From contig NZ_JAWQLY010000005.1 in the NCBI RefSeq assembly GCF_033446685.1, forward strand, positions 186,001 to 250,000: DNA of 64,000 bases, written 5' to 3'. A model generated the notes under the pieces. The model ran no database searches. It was given only the letters and a program-made list of their open reading frames with translations, and was not told the origin of the DNA. Both the position numbers and the translations under genes were made by a program. Source of the stretch: Modicisalibacter sp033446685. Its GTDB lineage: Bacteria > Pseudomonadota > Gammaproteobacteria > Pseudomonadales > Halomonadaceae. The number at the start of each line of letters is the position of its first letter. Within the stretch, counting starts at the first letter, position 1. Shown here in pieces: positions 8,736 through 16,364 of this stretch.

Positions 8736-9632
8736 CTAAAGCGCCAAGTGCTCGCGAAACCAGTCGGTGATGAAGTCGAGATAGGCGCGGGTCTTGTCGG
8801 GCAGATACTTGCGTGAGCGAAACAGCACCAGCATGCTGCCATGCTCGTTCCAGTAGGGCTGAAGCAACGGTACCAGTTCGCCGTCGGCAACCGCCGCCCG
8901 TGCCGCGAAAGTCGGAAGATAAGCGAGTCCGAATCCGGCCTTGGCCGCTTCCACGACCCCCAGCAGATTGTTGATGACCAGCCGCGAGTTAGGCTCGATG
9001 TCGAGTGGTTGACCGTTGAGCGAAAAGCGCCAGTGCGCGCCAAGGTCGTAGTTGCCGTAGAAGATGCTGTCGTGCTGCTCGATATCGCGCGGATGCATCG
9101 GCCGCTCGGCGCGCGCCAAGTACTCGGGCGCGGCATAAAGCCCATAGACCACCTTGCACAATGGACGCGAGACCAGGCTCGACGGCGGCATCGGGCCCAT
9201 GCGTATGGCCAGGTCGACGGAGTCGTCGATCGGCTCGAAGCGCTGGTCCTCGAGCAGAATCTCCACCGCCACGTCGGGATAACGGCGCATGAAAGCCGTC
9301 GTCGGTGGTGCCAGATACATGAAGCCGAAGCTGACCTGGGCGCTGACCTTGAGTTGGCCGCGAGGACGCGACGTCACCGATTGAACCTGGGCTTCGGCCG
9401 CGGCCAATTCCTCGCGAATACGCAGGCCATGCTCGAAGTAGATCTGGCCGGCCTCGGTCAGGTGCAACGAACGCGTCGAGCGGTTCAGCAGGCTAACGCC
9501 CAGCTCTTCTTCCAGTGCCGCTATTCGCTTGGAAGCCAGTGACTTGGAAATACCCAGGCGACGCGCCGCCGCCGTGAAGCTCCCGGCCCTCACGACTTCA
9601 ACGAAGACTTTCAATGCATCGAGAGTGGCCAA
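8736..9632 (-). CDS. LysR-family transcriptional regulator
   Basis: A 298-residue regulator. The N-terminal winged helix-turn-helix (residues 1-60) contains FVEVVRAGSFTAAARRLGISKSLASKRIAALE. The rest is a periplasmic-binding-protein-like effector domain (about 90-295) containing DLAIRMGPMPPSSLVSRPL and GFGLAYLPTFAA. This pattern fits the large DmlR/AaeR-like group that usually controls a neighbouring enzyme or exporter, but no such partner is adjacent. The start is a TTG at 9632 with AAGGA 7 bases upstream; no ATG fits the HTH better. An inverted repeat at 9665-9681 could be its own operator. Confidence 0.9.
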   Translation of the reverse strand: MATLDALKVFVEVVRAGSFTAAARRLGISKSLASKRIAALEEELGVSLLNRSTRSLHLTEAGQIYFEHGLRIREELAAAEAQVQSVTSRPRGQLKVSAQVSFGFMYLAPPTTAFMRRYPDVAVEILLEDQRFEPIDDSVDLAIRMGPMPPSSLVSRPLCKVVYGLYAAPEYLARAERPMHPRDIEQHDSIFYGNYDLGAHWRFSLNGQPLDIEPNSRLVINNLLGVVEAAKAGFGLAYLPTFAARAAVADGELVPLLQPYWNEHGSMLVLFRSRKYLPDKTRAYLDFITDWFREHLAL

Positions 9633-9664
9633 ACCGGGTCCTTGAAAGCGTGACGAAGCCTAAA

Positions 9665-9681
9665 GTTTCCATTTCGGAAAC
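9665..9681. promoter_or_regulatory. Putative LysR operator
   Basis: GTTTCCATTTCGGAAAC has 6-base arms around ATTTC and contains the T-N11-A arrangement of LysR-type sites. It is 33 bp upstream of the LysR start codon. It also lies just upstream of the -10 box of the orphan transcript on the plus strand, so the regulator might control both. Confidence 0.4.
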
Positions 9682-9737
9682 ACTGGATTTCGATTGTACC
9701 CACTTATTCCGCAAACGACGACTCCGTATACTGCCCG

Positions 9738-9855
9738 CTCCGATCGTAGCCGCGATCGGAGCACCAGCGGCTCGCTCTGGGCGAGTGGCTGGAGCCTTCA
9801 GTGCAATACTTTCTGCGCCACCGGGCTGTCCGTTCGGGCAGCCGGCGCATTTTTC
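9738..9855 (+). ncRNA. Candidate small RNA with its own promoter -10 and terminator
   Basis: No gene on the plus strand precedes this stretch, yet it has a start signal and a strong terminator. TATACT at 9727-9732 is a good -10 box; the -35 is weak, so activation may be needed. A 10-bp perfect hairpin (9737-9746 with 9753-9762, loop TAGCCG) begins at the predicted 5' end. A short CTCGC/GCGAG stem follows. The unit ends in a terminator at 9814-9854. The length would be about 118 nt. No convincing reading frame with a ribosome site occurs within it. I do not recognise a known RNA family, and the next gene starts 280 bp further on, so it is not an obvious leader. Confidence 0.45.
9814..9854 (+). 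terminator. Rho-independent terminator of the orphan transcript
   Basis: The outer stem TGCGCC/GGCGCA (9814-9819 with 9844-9849) stacks on an inner 8-bp stem (9824-9831 with 9836-9843, one G-U pair) with a GTTC loop. Five T residues (9850-9854) follow directly. Confidence 0.8.
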
Positions 9856-10060
9856 TCACCGCCCCTCCTGCTTGCTCATTAAGCCGAATGACTGGATATT
9901 TGGCGTCGATTACAGTGAATTACGGTGACGCTCCTTAGCACGCTCATCGCTGGAACACTGGCGCAGCATAGCGATCCAAGCCATAAATACTGAGGAAAAA
10001 GTCGTCGTTGCCCGCCTGTTCCAATATCTGAGACGGCGAATTGTCATGCGGCTAAGTGTC

Positions 10061-10079
10061 ATGTTTTAACCCGAAACAT
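10061..10079. promoter_or_regulatory. Putative XRE operator
   Basis: ATGTTT and AAACAT form an inverted repeat 7 bases apart. A TATGCT -10-like box at 10098-10103 lies just downstream, so the repeat would cover the -35 position of the promoter for the XRE-family gene starting at 10134. Autorepression is inferred. Confidence 0.35.
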
Positions 10080-10133
10080 ACTTCGGTAGCGACTGGCTAT
10101 GCTAGGCGTTCATGTCACGGTGAGATGCACTCG

Positions 10134-10748
10134 ATGGTTGACCTGGGTTCCCATATAAAAGCACTAAGAATGAAGGCTAATCTGAGCAAGGCTGCCTTGG
10201 CCCGGCGGGTGGGTGTCTCGGACGTTACGATTTCCTATTGGGAATCAGGCACCATCAAGCAGATCGGTCATGAGCGACTAGTGGCCCTGGCTGAAGCCCT
10301 GGACTGCAATTTGAGCGACCTGCTGCAAGGTACGCCTGCGACGCAGATACCTTATGGCGTTCTGCCCCTTCGCGTTCTCCAGCCGCCGCCCTGGATGACC
10401 ACCAGCGGTCAATTGGTGCCCTCGTCGATTGGCCTGCCCAGTTCGGAAATCACGGAAGGCTGCCATTTGGTGACGCCGGCGCCGGGGGAGCGATTCGACT
10501 TTCTGACCGAGGGTGATCTTGCCGCGATACGCCCGCTCGATACTTTCGACGATGATGGCCTATACCTGCTGGAGTGCGACGATGCGTTGCAGGTGCGCCA
10601 TATATCGCGCAACGCGCAAGGCAAGTTGCGCATTCGCGACGAACGAAGCGAGCTCGACAATGTGCTGATCAGCGCACTGCCCTTTAGAGTGCTGGCCCAG
10701 GTACGTGTCCATTGGCGCCCCTACGCGATCACTGAAGAAAAACGCTGA
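10134..10748 (+). CDS. XRE-family regulator with S24/LexA-like C-terminal domain
   Basis: A 204-residue DNA-binding protein. The N-terminal Cro/C1 helix-turn-helix (residues 5-60) reads IKALRMKANLSKAALARRVG, followed by VSDVTISYWESG. The C-terminal half (about 100-200, with GDLAAIRPLDTFDDDGLYLLE and a closing VLAQVRVHWR strand) resembles the S24 peptidase fold of phage repressors. The usual Ser and Lys catalytic pair is not evident, so self-cleavage is unlikely. The start at 10134 follows GGTGAG by 9 bases; an earlier ATG at 10125 abuts that site. It is followed by a small acidic gene on the same strand, 80 bp away. The role is unknown. Confidence 0.82.
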   Translation: MVDLGSHIKALRMKANLSKAALARRVGVSDVTISYWESGTIKQIGHERLVALAEALDCNLSDLLQGTPATQIPYGVLPLRVLQPPPWMTTSGQLVPSSIGLPSSEITEGCHLVTPAPGERFDFLTEGDLAAIRPLDTFDDDGLYLLECDDALQVRHISRNAQGKLRIRDERSELDNVLISALPFRVLAQVRVHWRPYAITEEKR

Positions 10749-10828
10749 AGCGCCCCCGGAGCAAGCGTGATTGCACGATGGCGACGAGCCATCTATGTTG
10801 CAGCAAAAGGCCAGACAAGGAGTCGATG

Positions 10829-11035
10829 ATGGCGAGGCTTTTCGACAGCTACGAAGCAGCTAGCGAATGGTATTCCACCAGCGATTACAAGGATATGGCA
10901 TGGTATGACGGGTTCGAGGAAGAGCAATTGATAGAGTTCGCCTACGCTCACGGCTCGGACCACGATGGCGAAGATGATCTGATAGCGGCCTTTCTTCGCG
11001 AACAGGGTGAAGATCCTGACGATTATGGGCTCTAG
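10829..11035 (+). CDS. Small acidic hypothetical protein
   Basis: A 68-residue, strongly acidic protein with a composition typical of halophile proteins. The sequence ends in a run rich in Asp and Glu (EQGEDPDDYGL) and is rich in Tyr, Trp and Phe near the middle (SDYKDMAWYDGF). AAGGAG at 10817-10822 is 6 bases before the ATG at 10829, a better spacing than the ATG immediately upstream. I do not recognise a family. It follows the XRE gene by 80 bp and precedes a hairpin at 11087-11114, so the pair may be one transcript. The good ribosome site and the absence of an overlapping alternative support a real gene. Confidence 0.7.
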   Translation: MARLFDSYEAASEWYSTSDYKDMAWYDGFEEEQLIEFAYAHGSDHDGEDDLIAAFLREQGEDPDDYGL

Positions 11036-11086
11036 GCTCTCCCGATGAGGCTCGTCAATGACGCTGTCGGCAGCCCGTAACTGACA

Positions 11087-11114
11087 GCCACGACCGGCAC
11101 AGGCCGGGCGTGGC
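11087..11114. terminator. Terminator-like hairpin between convergent genes
   Basis: The stem GCCACG/CGTGGC continues, after one A-G mismatch, with CCGGC/GCCGG around a short ACAG loop. TTGTCT follows on the plus strand. It sits between the small acidic gene (plus) and hppD (minus) and could serve both. Confidence 0.6.
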
Positions 11115-11128
11115 TTGTCTGTGCTGGT

Positions 11129-12232
11129 TCATTCCCCAGCCTTGAGTACCCCGCGGCGAATCTGATCTTCTTCGATGGATTCGAAAAGCGCCTTGAAGTT
11201 GCCTTCGCCAAAGCCCTTGTTGCCCTTGCGCTGAATGATTTCGAAGAAGATCGGCCCGATCACCGTGTCGGTGAATATCTGCAGAAGAATCCCCTCCTCC
11301 GGCGCGCCATCGATCAACAGATTGAGCGACTGCAGTTCCTCGACCGATTCCTGGTGATCGGGTACCCGCTCGGCGATCTTTTCATAGTAGGTAGCCGGCG
11401 TGGACATGAAGGTCACGCCGTTGTCGCGCAACGCTCTGACAGTGGCATAGATATCGTCGGTAGCCAGCGCCAGGTGCTGGATACCCTCGCCGTTGTACTC
11501 GCGCAGGAATTCGGCGATCTGCGAAGTATCGTCGGCCGATTCATTGATCGGAATGTGCATCTTGCCGCAGGGCGCCGTCATCGCCTGGGAGTGCAGCCCG
11601 GTCATCTTGCCTTCGATGTCGAAATAGCGAATTTCGCGAAAATTGGCGATCCGCGTATAGAAGTCGGCCCAGACGTTCATCTGGCCGCGGTCGACATTGT
11701 GGGTCAGGTGATCGAGCACCTTGAGCCCCACACTCGCCGCGTTTCGATCGGCCCCCGGAATCGGTTCGAAATCGATGTCGTAAAGCGTGCGTCCCTGCTC
11801 GTCGGTACGTCCATCGACGAAATACAGCAGTGAGCCGCCGATCCCCTTGATCGCCGGTATTCCCACCTCACCGGGGCCGACCGGGTTATCCACCGCTTCG
11901 GCGCCATTCGCCACGGCGTGTTCCAGCGCCTGATGCGCATCGGCCACCCTCCAGGCCATCGCGCAAGCACTCGGGCCATGCTGACGGGCGAATTCCGCCG
12001 CATGCCCGCCCGGCTCGCCATTGATCACGAAATTGATGCCCTCCTGCTGGAAAAGCGTCACGTTCTTCGAGCGGTGCTTGCGCGTCCGAGTGAAGCCCAT
12101 CCGCTCGAACAGGCGAGCCATGGCCTCGCGCTGCTCGGCATTCGGCGCGGTGAATTCGACGAACTCGAAACCATCGGTACCCAGAGGGTTGTACTGGTTA
12201 TCGGAAACAGTCGCGGTTGCTGGTGCGGTCAT
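11129..12232 (-). CDS. hppD: 4-hydroxyphenylpyruvate dioxygenase
   Basis: This non-haem iron enzyme converts 4-hydroxyphenylpyruvate to homogentisate, the second step of tyrosine breakdown. It has two vicinal-oxygen-chelate domains. The Fe(II) ligands are visible as His175 (DHLTHNV), His253 (GIQHLALATDD) and Glu331 (GPIFFEIIQRKG). At 367 residues it is full length. GGAGAGGG precedes the ATG. It is not next to hmgA or the phh genes, but a PhhR-box-like site lies about 205 bp upstream of its start. This would place it in the same regulon as phhABC. Confidence 0.96.
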   Translation of the reverse strand: MTAPATATVSDNQYNPLGTDGFEFVEFTAPNAEQREAMARLFERMGFTRTRKHRSKNVTLFQQEGINFVINGEPGGHAAEFARQHGPSACAMAWRVADAHQALEHAVANGAEAVDNPVGPGEVGIPAIKGIGGSLLYFVDGRTDEQGRTLYDIDFEPIPGADRNAASVGLKVLDHLTHNVDRGQMNVWADFYTRIANFREIRYFDIEGKMTGLHSQAMTAPCGKMHIPINESADDTSQIAEFLREYNGEGIQHLALATDDIYATVRALRDNGVTFMSTPATYYEKIAERVPDHQESVEELQSLNLLIDGAPEEGILLQIFTDTVIGPIFFEIIQRKGNKGFGEGNFKALFESIEEDQIRRGVLKAGE

Positions 12233-12436
12233 GTCCCTCTCCTGCTGCGGCTAACGGATCATCGTCGAGGCGATGTTGCTTACAGCTTATAGCGCCGTCG
12301 CGGACTCGTGGATGCCTTCGCCGCCGGCATTGAGGGCCTCGCTTCCCGACTGCGCCCGCCAGTCTGGCAAGCATTCCTTACACAGTGCCCGCTCCGGCAT
12401 GACAGCGAGCTGCCATGGTGCAGCATCCTGACACTG

Positions 12437-12454
12437 CGTAAATATATCCTTACA
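12437..12454. promoter_or_regulatory. TyrR/PhhR-box-like site upstream of hppD
   Basis: CGTAAATATATCCTTACA matches the TyrR box TGTAAA-N6-TTTACA with one mismatch in each half. It lies about 205 bp upstream of the hppD start codon, just beyond the end of argO. A similar site lies between phhR and phhA. Confidence 0.5.
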
Positions 12455-12455
12455 G

Positions 12456-13055
12456 TCACTGAAGCCCGGCGACCAGCCCCGCCGCCACCATCAACAGCAC
12501 CACGCCGATAACACCGTCGATGACTCGCCACACCCAGCGACTCGCCAACTTCGGCGCCAGCCAACCGGCCGCAGCGACCAGCGAGAAGAACCATAGGCAG
12601 GAAGCCAGTATGGCGCCTGCGTAGAAAGCCGTCGGCTCGGCCTGCACGGCACCGATCGCGCCGAGCATGATCAGCGTGTCCAGGTAGACCTGCGGATTGA
12701 GCAGCGTCACTGCCAACGTCGTGGCTATCACGCCGCGACGCGAGGCCCCGCCACGCCCGGCCCGCAGGGCCTCGGGCGAAAAGACCCGGCGCCAGGCCAA
12801 TCCGGCCTGCCACACCAGGAACAGCGCACCGCCGAGCCTGGCCAACATCATCAACGTTGCCTGGGAGGCGATCAATTGGCCGACGCCCAACCCGCCCAGG
12901 ACGATCAGCAGTACGTCACACGCCGTGCAAATGAGCGCCACCAGCCAGGGGTGCTCGCGTCGCAGCCCCTGACCGAGGACGAAAGCATTCTGCGCGCCGA
13001 TTGCGATGATCAGCCCGGCACCGGTTACCAGCCCCTGGGCGGCAGAACCCCACAT
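12456..13055 (-). CDS. argO: LysE/ArgO-family basic amino-acid exporter
   Basis: A 199-residue inner-membrane exporter of arginine or lysine (LysE/ArgO/RhtB superfamily). Six hydrophobic segments are visible. The N-terminal GAGLIIAIGAQNAFVLGQGL and the later VTLLNPQVYLDT are the family signatures. It is divergent from an ArgP/LysG-type regulator 94 bp away, the classic arrangement in which the regulator, with a basic amino acid bound, switches on the exporter. The exact substrate (Arg, Lys or both) cannot be read from the sequence. Confidence 0.93.
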   Translation of the reverse strand: MWGSAAQGLVTGAGLIIAIGAQNAFVLGQGLRREHPWLVALICTACDVLLIVLGGLGVGQLIASQATLMMLARLGGALFLVWQAGLAWRRVFSPEALRAGRGGASRRGVIATTLAVTLLNPQVYLDTLIMLGAIGAVQAEPTAFYAGAILASCLWFFSLVAAAGWLAPKLASRWVWRVIDGVIGVVLLMVAAGLVAGLQ

Positions 13056-13089
13056 GGCAATCTCCTGGCGTCTACATAAGGAAATCCAG

Positions 13090-13149
13090 GTTATACTCGG
13101 CGCTAAAATAAGTTAAATTAATTGAAAGAATGGATGATTAACTTGGCTG
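13090..13149. promoter_or_regulatory. argO-argP divergent control region
   Basis: This stretch between the two start codons is AT-rich (AAGTTAAATTAATTGAAAG) within GC-rich DNA. On the minus strand TATAAC (13095-13090) is a plausible argO -10 box with a poor -35, as expected of an ArgP-activated promoter. The exact operator was not resolved. Confidence 0.4.
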
Positions 13150-14055
13150 ATGCTTGATTACAAACTTCTCCAGGCCCTGGCGGCGGTGGTCGACCAATCC
13201 GGCTTCGAGCGTGGCGCAAAGCACCTGGGACTGACCCAATCCGCGGTCTCCCAGCGCATCAAACTGCTCGAGGCCCGGCTCGGCCAGCCGGTGCTCGTGC
13301 GCACCCCCAAGCTGGCACCGACTCCGCTGGGCCGACGCCTGCTCAATCACGTCCAACAGGTGCGTCTGCTCGAGCACGACCTGCTCGATCAGATCCCGGC
13401 CCTAGGCGAGCGCGAGCAACGCCTGCGCCTGGCGATCAATGCCGATAGCCTGGCCACTTGGTGGACGCCGGTCACCGGCGGCTTCTGCCGCGAACATGAT
13501 GTGCTGCTCGACCTGGTGGTGGAGGACCAGGACGTCGCTCTCAAGCGCATGCGCGACGGCGAGGTCGCCGGCTGCATATGCGCCACATCGCGCCCGGTGC
13601 AGGGTGCGCGCACCCATCCCCTGGGCAGCATGCGTTACCGCGCCCTGGCGAGTCCCGATTACGTGGCCCGGCATTTTCCCCGTGGGTTGAATCACGATGC
13701 CCTGCGCGAGGCCCCGGCGATCGTCTTCGGCCCCGACGATCGCCTGCAGCACCGCTATCTGGAAATGCGCGGTTATCAGGAACCCTTTCCACACCACCTG
13801 TGCCCCTCTTCCGAGGGATTCATTCAGCTAGCTCAGTCGGGCATGGGGTACGGCTTGATACCCGAGCGCCAGGTATCCCGGGAATTACAGGAAGGCAGCC
13901 TCGTCGATCTGGATAGCGACAGTTTCATCGACGTGCCGCTCTACTGGCACCATTGGCGGCATGGCGGCAGCACCCTCGACGCCCTGACCGCGCACCTGCT
14001 GGCCCAGTGCAATCGCTGGCTGACGCCGTTCGATGCCTCGCAGGAATTCTTCTGA
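13150..14055 (+). CDS. argP: LysR-family regulator ArgP (IciA/LysG type)
   Basis: A 301-residue activator. The N-terminal helix-turn-helix reads LDYKLLQALAAVVDQSGFER, then GAKHLGLTQSAVSQRIKLLE. The effector domain contains NADSLATWWTPV, the signature of ArgP/LysG proteins that sense arginine or lysine. The divergent exporter gene argO confirms the assignment. The ATG at 13150 has only a weak ribosome site (GGCTG), consistent with low expression. Confidence 0.92.
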   Translation: MLDYKLLQALAAVVDQSGFERGAKHLGLTQSAVSQRIKLLEARLGQPVLVRTPKLAPTPLGRRLLNHVQQVRLLEHDLLDQIPALGEREQRLRLAINADSLATWWTPVTGGFCREHDVLLDLVVEDQDVALKRMRDGEVAGCICATSRPVQGARTHPLGSMRYRALASPDYVARHFPRGLNHDALREAPAIVFGPDDRLQHRYLEMRGYQEPFPHHLCPSSEGFIQLAQSGMGYGLIPERQVSRELQEGSLVDLDSDSFIDVPLYWHHWRHGGSTLDALTAHLLAQCNRWLTPFDASQEFF

Positions 14056-14157
14056 CGACTCGACGGCCGAGCGTCATGGCCGACTACAATGCAGACAGGC
14101 AACGAACGACGGCAATTCGACAAGGCCTAGAGACTCATCAACGATAGGGAGCCCGTA

Positions 14158-14502
14158 ATGGCAGGCAGGCGGCGATCGCTCAATTTCACGGCCCTGGGAA
14201 TGGCGCTGTGGCTGGCGGGCTGCGCCGGGTCATCGCCGCCACCGCAGCCACCGTTCCTGCGTCTGGAAGCCCATGGTGACACGCTCTCGGAGGCTCGCCA
14301 GGCTGCGATGCAGCACGCCGAAGAGCAATGCCAGGACGGCCATCCCGTGGTCATCGAAAGCCAGCAACACGATACGCCGCCACGCTTTCGTAGCGAATCC
14401 GCGCTACCCCTGGCGCAAAGCGAGCTCGGCACATATGCCGCCACCACCCATGAAGGCGAAGCGCCCTCGATCGTCTGGCGCTATCACTGTCGTGGCGATT
14501 GA
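14158..14502 (+). CDS. Small hypothetical lipoprotein
   Basis: A 114-residue protein with a lipoprotein signal: positively charged GRRRS start, hydrophobic LNFTALGMALW and a lipobox LAGC, which would leave Cys21 as the lipidated N-terminus. The next residues (AGSS) do not include Asp at +2, so an outer-membrane location is expected. The mature part contains EEQCQDGHPVVIESQQH and ends in VWRYHCRGD, with two cysteines that could pair. ATAGGGAG precedes the ATG. I do not recognise a family. It runs toward the thiamine-binding protein gene, leaving only 4 bp between the stops. Confidence 0.8.
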   Translation: MAGRRRSLNFTALGMALWLAGCAGSSPPPQPPFLRLEAHGDTLSEARQAAMQHAEEQCQDGHPVVIESQQHDTPPRFRSESALPLAQSELGTYAATTHEGEAPSIVWRYHCRGD

Positions 14503-14506
14503 ACCC

Positions 14507-14809
14507 TCAACGCTGCAAGTGCGTGGCGACACTTGCCACCTTGTCATCCATGCTCTGTTCGCGATCGGTACGGGTGCCGACCTTGAGGGTCGTGGTGATA
14601 CGCGGCGCGCCCATCTCATGGACACGCTCATGACACCGCCTCACCGTTTCGAAAACCGTTTCCCACGGTCCTTCGATGTTGGTGCCGTAGGCATGCATGC
14701 GATAGACCAGACCGGCGTCTTCGATCACCTCCTGGCACGCTGCCACGTAACGCGAAACCGAGACTCCGACGCCCAACGGCACGATGCAAAAATCGACGAT
14801 GACCTGCAT
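14507..14809 (-). CDS. MTH1187-type thiamine-binding protein (UPF0045/DUF77)
   Basis: A 100-residue protein of the UPF0045 family, a ferredoxin-like fold whose members have been reported to bind thiamine. Family features are the VIVDFCIVPLGVGVSVSRYV start, the YRMHAYGTNIEGPWETVFETV centre and RITTTLKVGTRTDR near the end. It is full length and stands alone. The physiological role is uncertain. Confidence 0.88.
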   Translation of the reverse strand: MQVIVDFCIVPLGVGVSVSRYVAACQEVIEDAGLVYRMHAYGTNIEGPWETVFETVRRCHERVHEMGAPRITTTLKVGTRTDREQSMDDKVASVATHLQR

Positions 14810-14944
14810 GAAGCACCCTCCTTCATTGGATTTTTCTCATCACTACGACGATAGACTATGCTGCAGTAACAGTCGTGGTCAGCACTCTTGCTAGCACTAT
14901 CAATGCCATAGCCTGGAGCAGTTGCATCCCGCGGCTACAGTTAG

Positions 14945-14962
14945 CAAACTAAATAGAGTTTG
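14945..14962. promoter_or_regulatory. Inverted repeat upstream of cfa
   Basis: CAAACT and AGTTTG form a perfect 6-base inverted repeat around AAATAG, about 65 bp upstream of the cfa start codon. It is a possible operator; the binding protein is unknown. Confidence 0.3.
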
Positions 14963-15027
14963 GTTGTGGCAAGGGATTGCCTTGCCCGGACCGTATCGCA
15001 TTCGCAACCTGCATACCGGAGTTCGGC

Positions 15028-16179
15028 ATGACCAGTGATACCCGCATCGGCCCCGTCGCCCTACCCGATACCCGCTCACGACGCATCGTCGAAGACTTGC
15101 TCGAAGGTTCCGGAGTCAGCCTCAACGGTTCCACGCCGTGGGATATCCAAGTCCTGCATCCCGACTTCTTCTCGCGCATCTTGCGTCAGGGCACGCTGGG
15201 TCTCGGCGAAGCCTACATGGATGGCTGGTGGGACTGCGAACGGATCGACGAAATGGCCCATCGGCTGCTTCGTCACGGGCTCGGCGAACGCGCTCATACC
15301 TCTTCCGAGCGGCTGATGTACCGCCTCCAGGCGGGTTTCTTCAACCTCCAGAGCAAGACCCGGGCCTATATCGTCGGCGAGGCGCACTATGATCTCGGCA
15401 ACGATCTTTTCGAGCGCATGCTCGATCCGACCATGTGCTACTCCTGTGGCTACTGGAAGGAAGCCCAAACGCTCCACGAGGCGCAGGTTGCCAAGCTCGA
15501 CCTGGCGGCGCGCAAGCTGGGCATCGAGCCCGGCATGAAGGTGCTCGACATCGGCTGCGGCTGGGGCAGCTTCGCCGAACATGCCGCCCGCCGTTACGGC
15601 GCCGAAGTGACCGGCATCACTATCTCCAAGGAGCAGGCCGTACTGGCCCGTCAGCGCTGCGAGGGGCTGCCGGTTGAGATCCTGCTCGAGGATTATCGCG
15701 ACCTGGAAGGCCGCTTCGACCGCATCGTCTCGATCGGCATGTTCGAGCACGTCGGCCATCGCAACTACCGCACCTATTTCGACACCGTCGAGCGACTGCT
15801 CGCCGATGACGGCCTGTTCGTGCTGCACACCATCGGCTCCAACAATTCCGAGATCAGTGCCGATCCCTGGATCAACAAGTACATCTTCCCCAACGGCATC
15901 CTGCCCTCCATCAAGCATATCGCGCAGGCCAGCGAAGGCAGATTGCTCATGGAAGACTGGCAGAATTTCGGCGCCGACTACGATCGTACCCTGATGGCCT
16001 GGAACGAAAACTTCGATACCCACTGGCATGAGGTCGCCCACAACTACAACGAGCGTACGCGCCGCATGTTCCGCTATTACCTCGGCGTTTGTGCCGGCGC
16101 CTTCCGTGCGCGGGACATCCAGTTATGGCAGGTCGTCTATTCCAAGGGGCGTCCCGGCCGTTATGACAGCCCCCGCTGA
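15028..16179 (+). CDS. cfa: Cyclopropane-fatty-acid-phospholipid synthase
   Basis: This enzyme adds a methylene bridge from S-adenosylmethionine to unsaturated membrane phospholipid chains, a response to stationary phase, acid and salt stress. The SAM-binding motif VLDIGCGWGSFAEHAA is at residues 172-187. The active-site region MCYSCGYW is near 137-143. The typical VYSKGRP closes the protein. At 383 residues it equals the E. coli enzyme within one residue. The ATG at 15028 follows CCGGAG; an upstream start gives a non-homologous extension. It is probably monocistronic. Confidence 0.96.
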   Translation: MTSDTRIGPVALPDTRSRRIVEDLLEGSGVSLNGSTPWDIQVLHPDFFSRILRQGTLGLGEAYMDGWWDCERIDEMAHRLLRHGLGERAHTSSERLMYRLQAGFFNLQSKTRAYIVGEAHYDLGNDLFERMLDPTMCYSCGYWKEAQTLHEAQVAKLDLAARKLGIEPGMKVLDIGCGWGSFAEHAARRYGAEVTGITISKEQAVLARQRCEGLPVEILLEDYRDLEGRFDRIVSIGMFEHVGHRNYRTYFDTVERLLADDGLFVLHTIGSNNSEISADPWINKYIFPNGILPSIKHIAQASEGRLLMEDWQNFGADYDRTLMAWNENFDTHWHEVAHNYNERTRRMFRYYLGVCAGAFRARDIQLWQVVYSKGRPGRYDSPR

Positions 16180-16364
16180 GCCAGCGACAGCGGCTCATTG
16201 ATGGGTCCGCAGCGAGACGTGTAGGAAAATGGCTCGGTTTACTGTCGTAGATCACCTACGACTATACTTTTGTGACATTATGTTACTTTTGTTCGTATAG
16301 TGTTGCGCTTCGCGCTTACTGTCGTTTCCAGCGACGCATCCCTATCGAATGCCGGGAGCCAACG

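Noticed and set aside
9694..9882. A 62-codon reading frame across the candidate small RNA
   Set aside because: It runs through the terminator stem and has no ribosome site. The structured RNA explains the stretch better.
12308..12511. A 67-codon frame between hppD and argO
   Set aside because: No ribosome site, overlaps the end of argO, and contains the PhhR-box-like site. It looks like non-coding control DNA.
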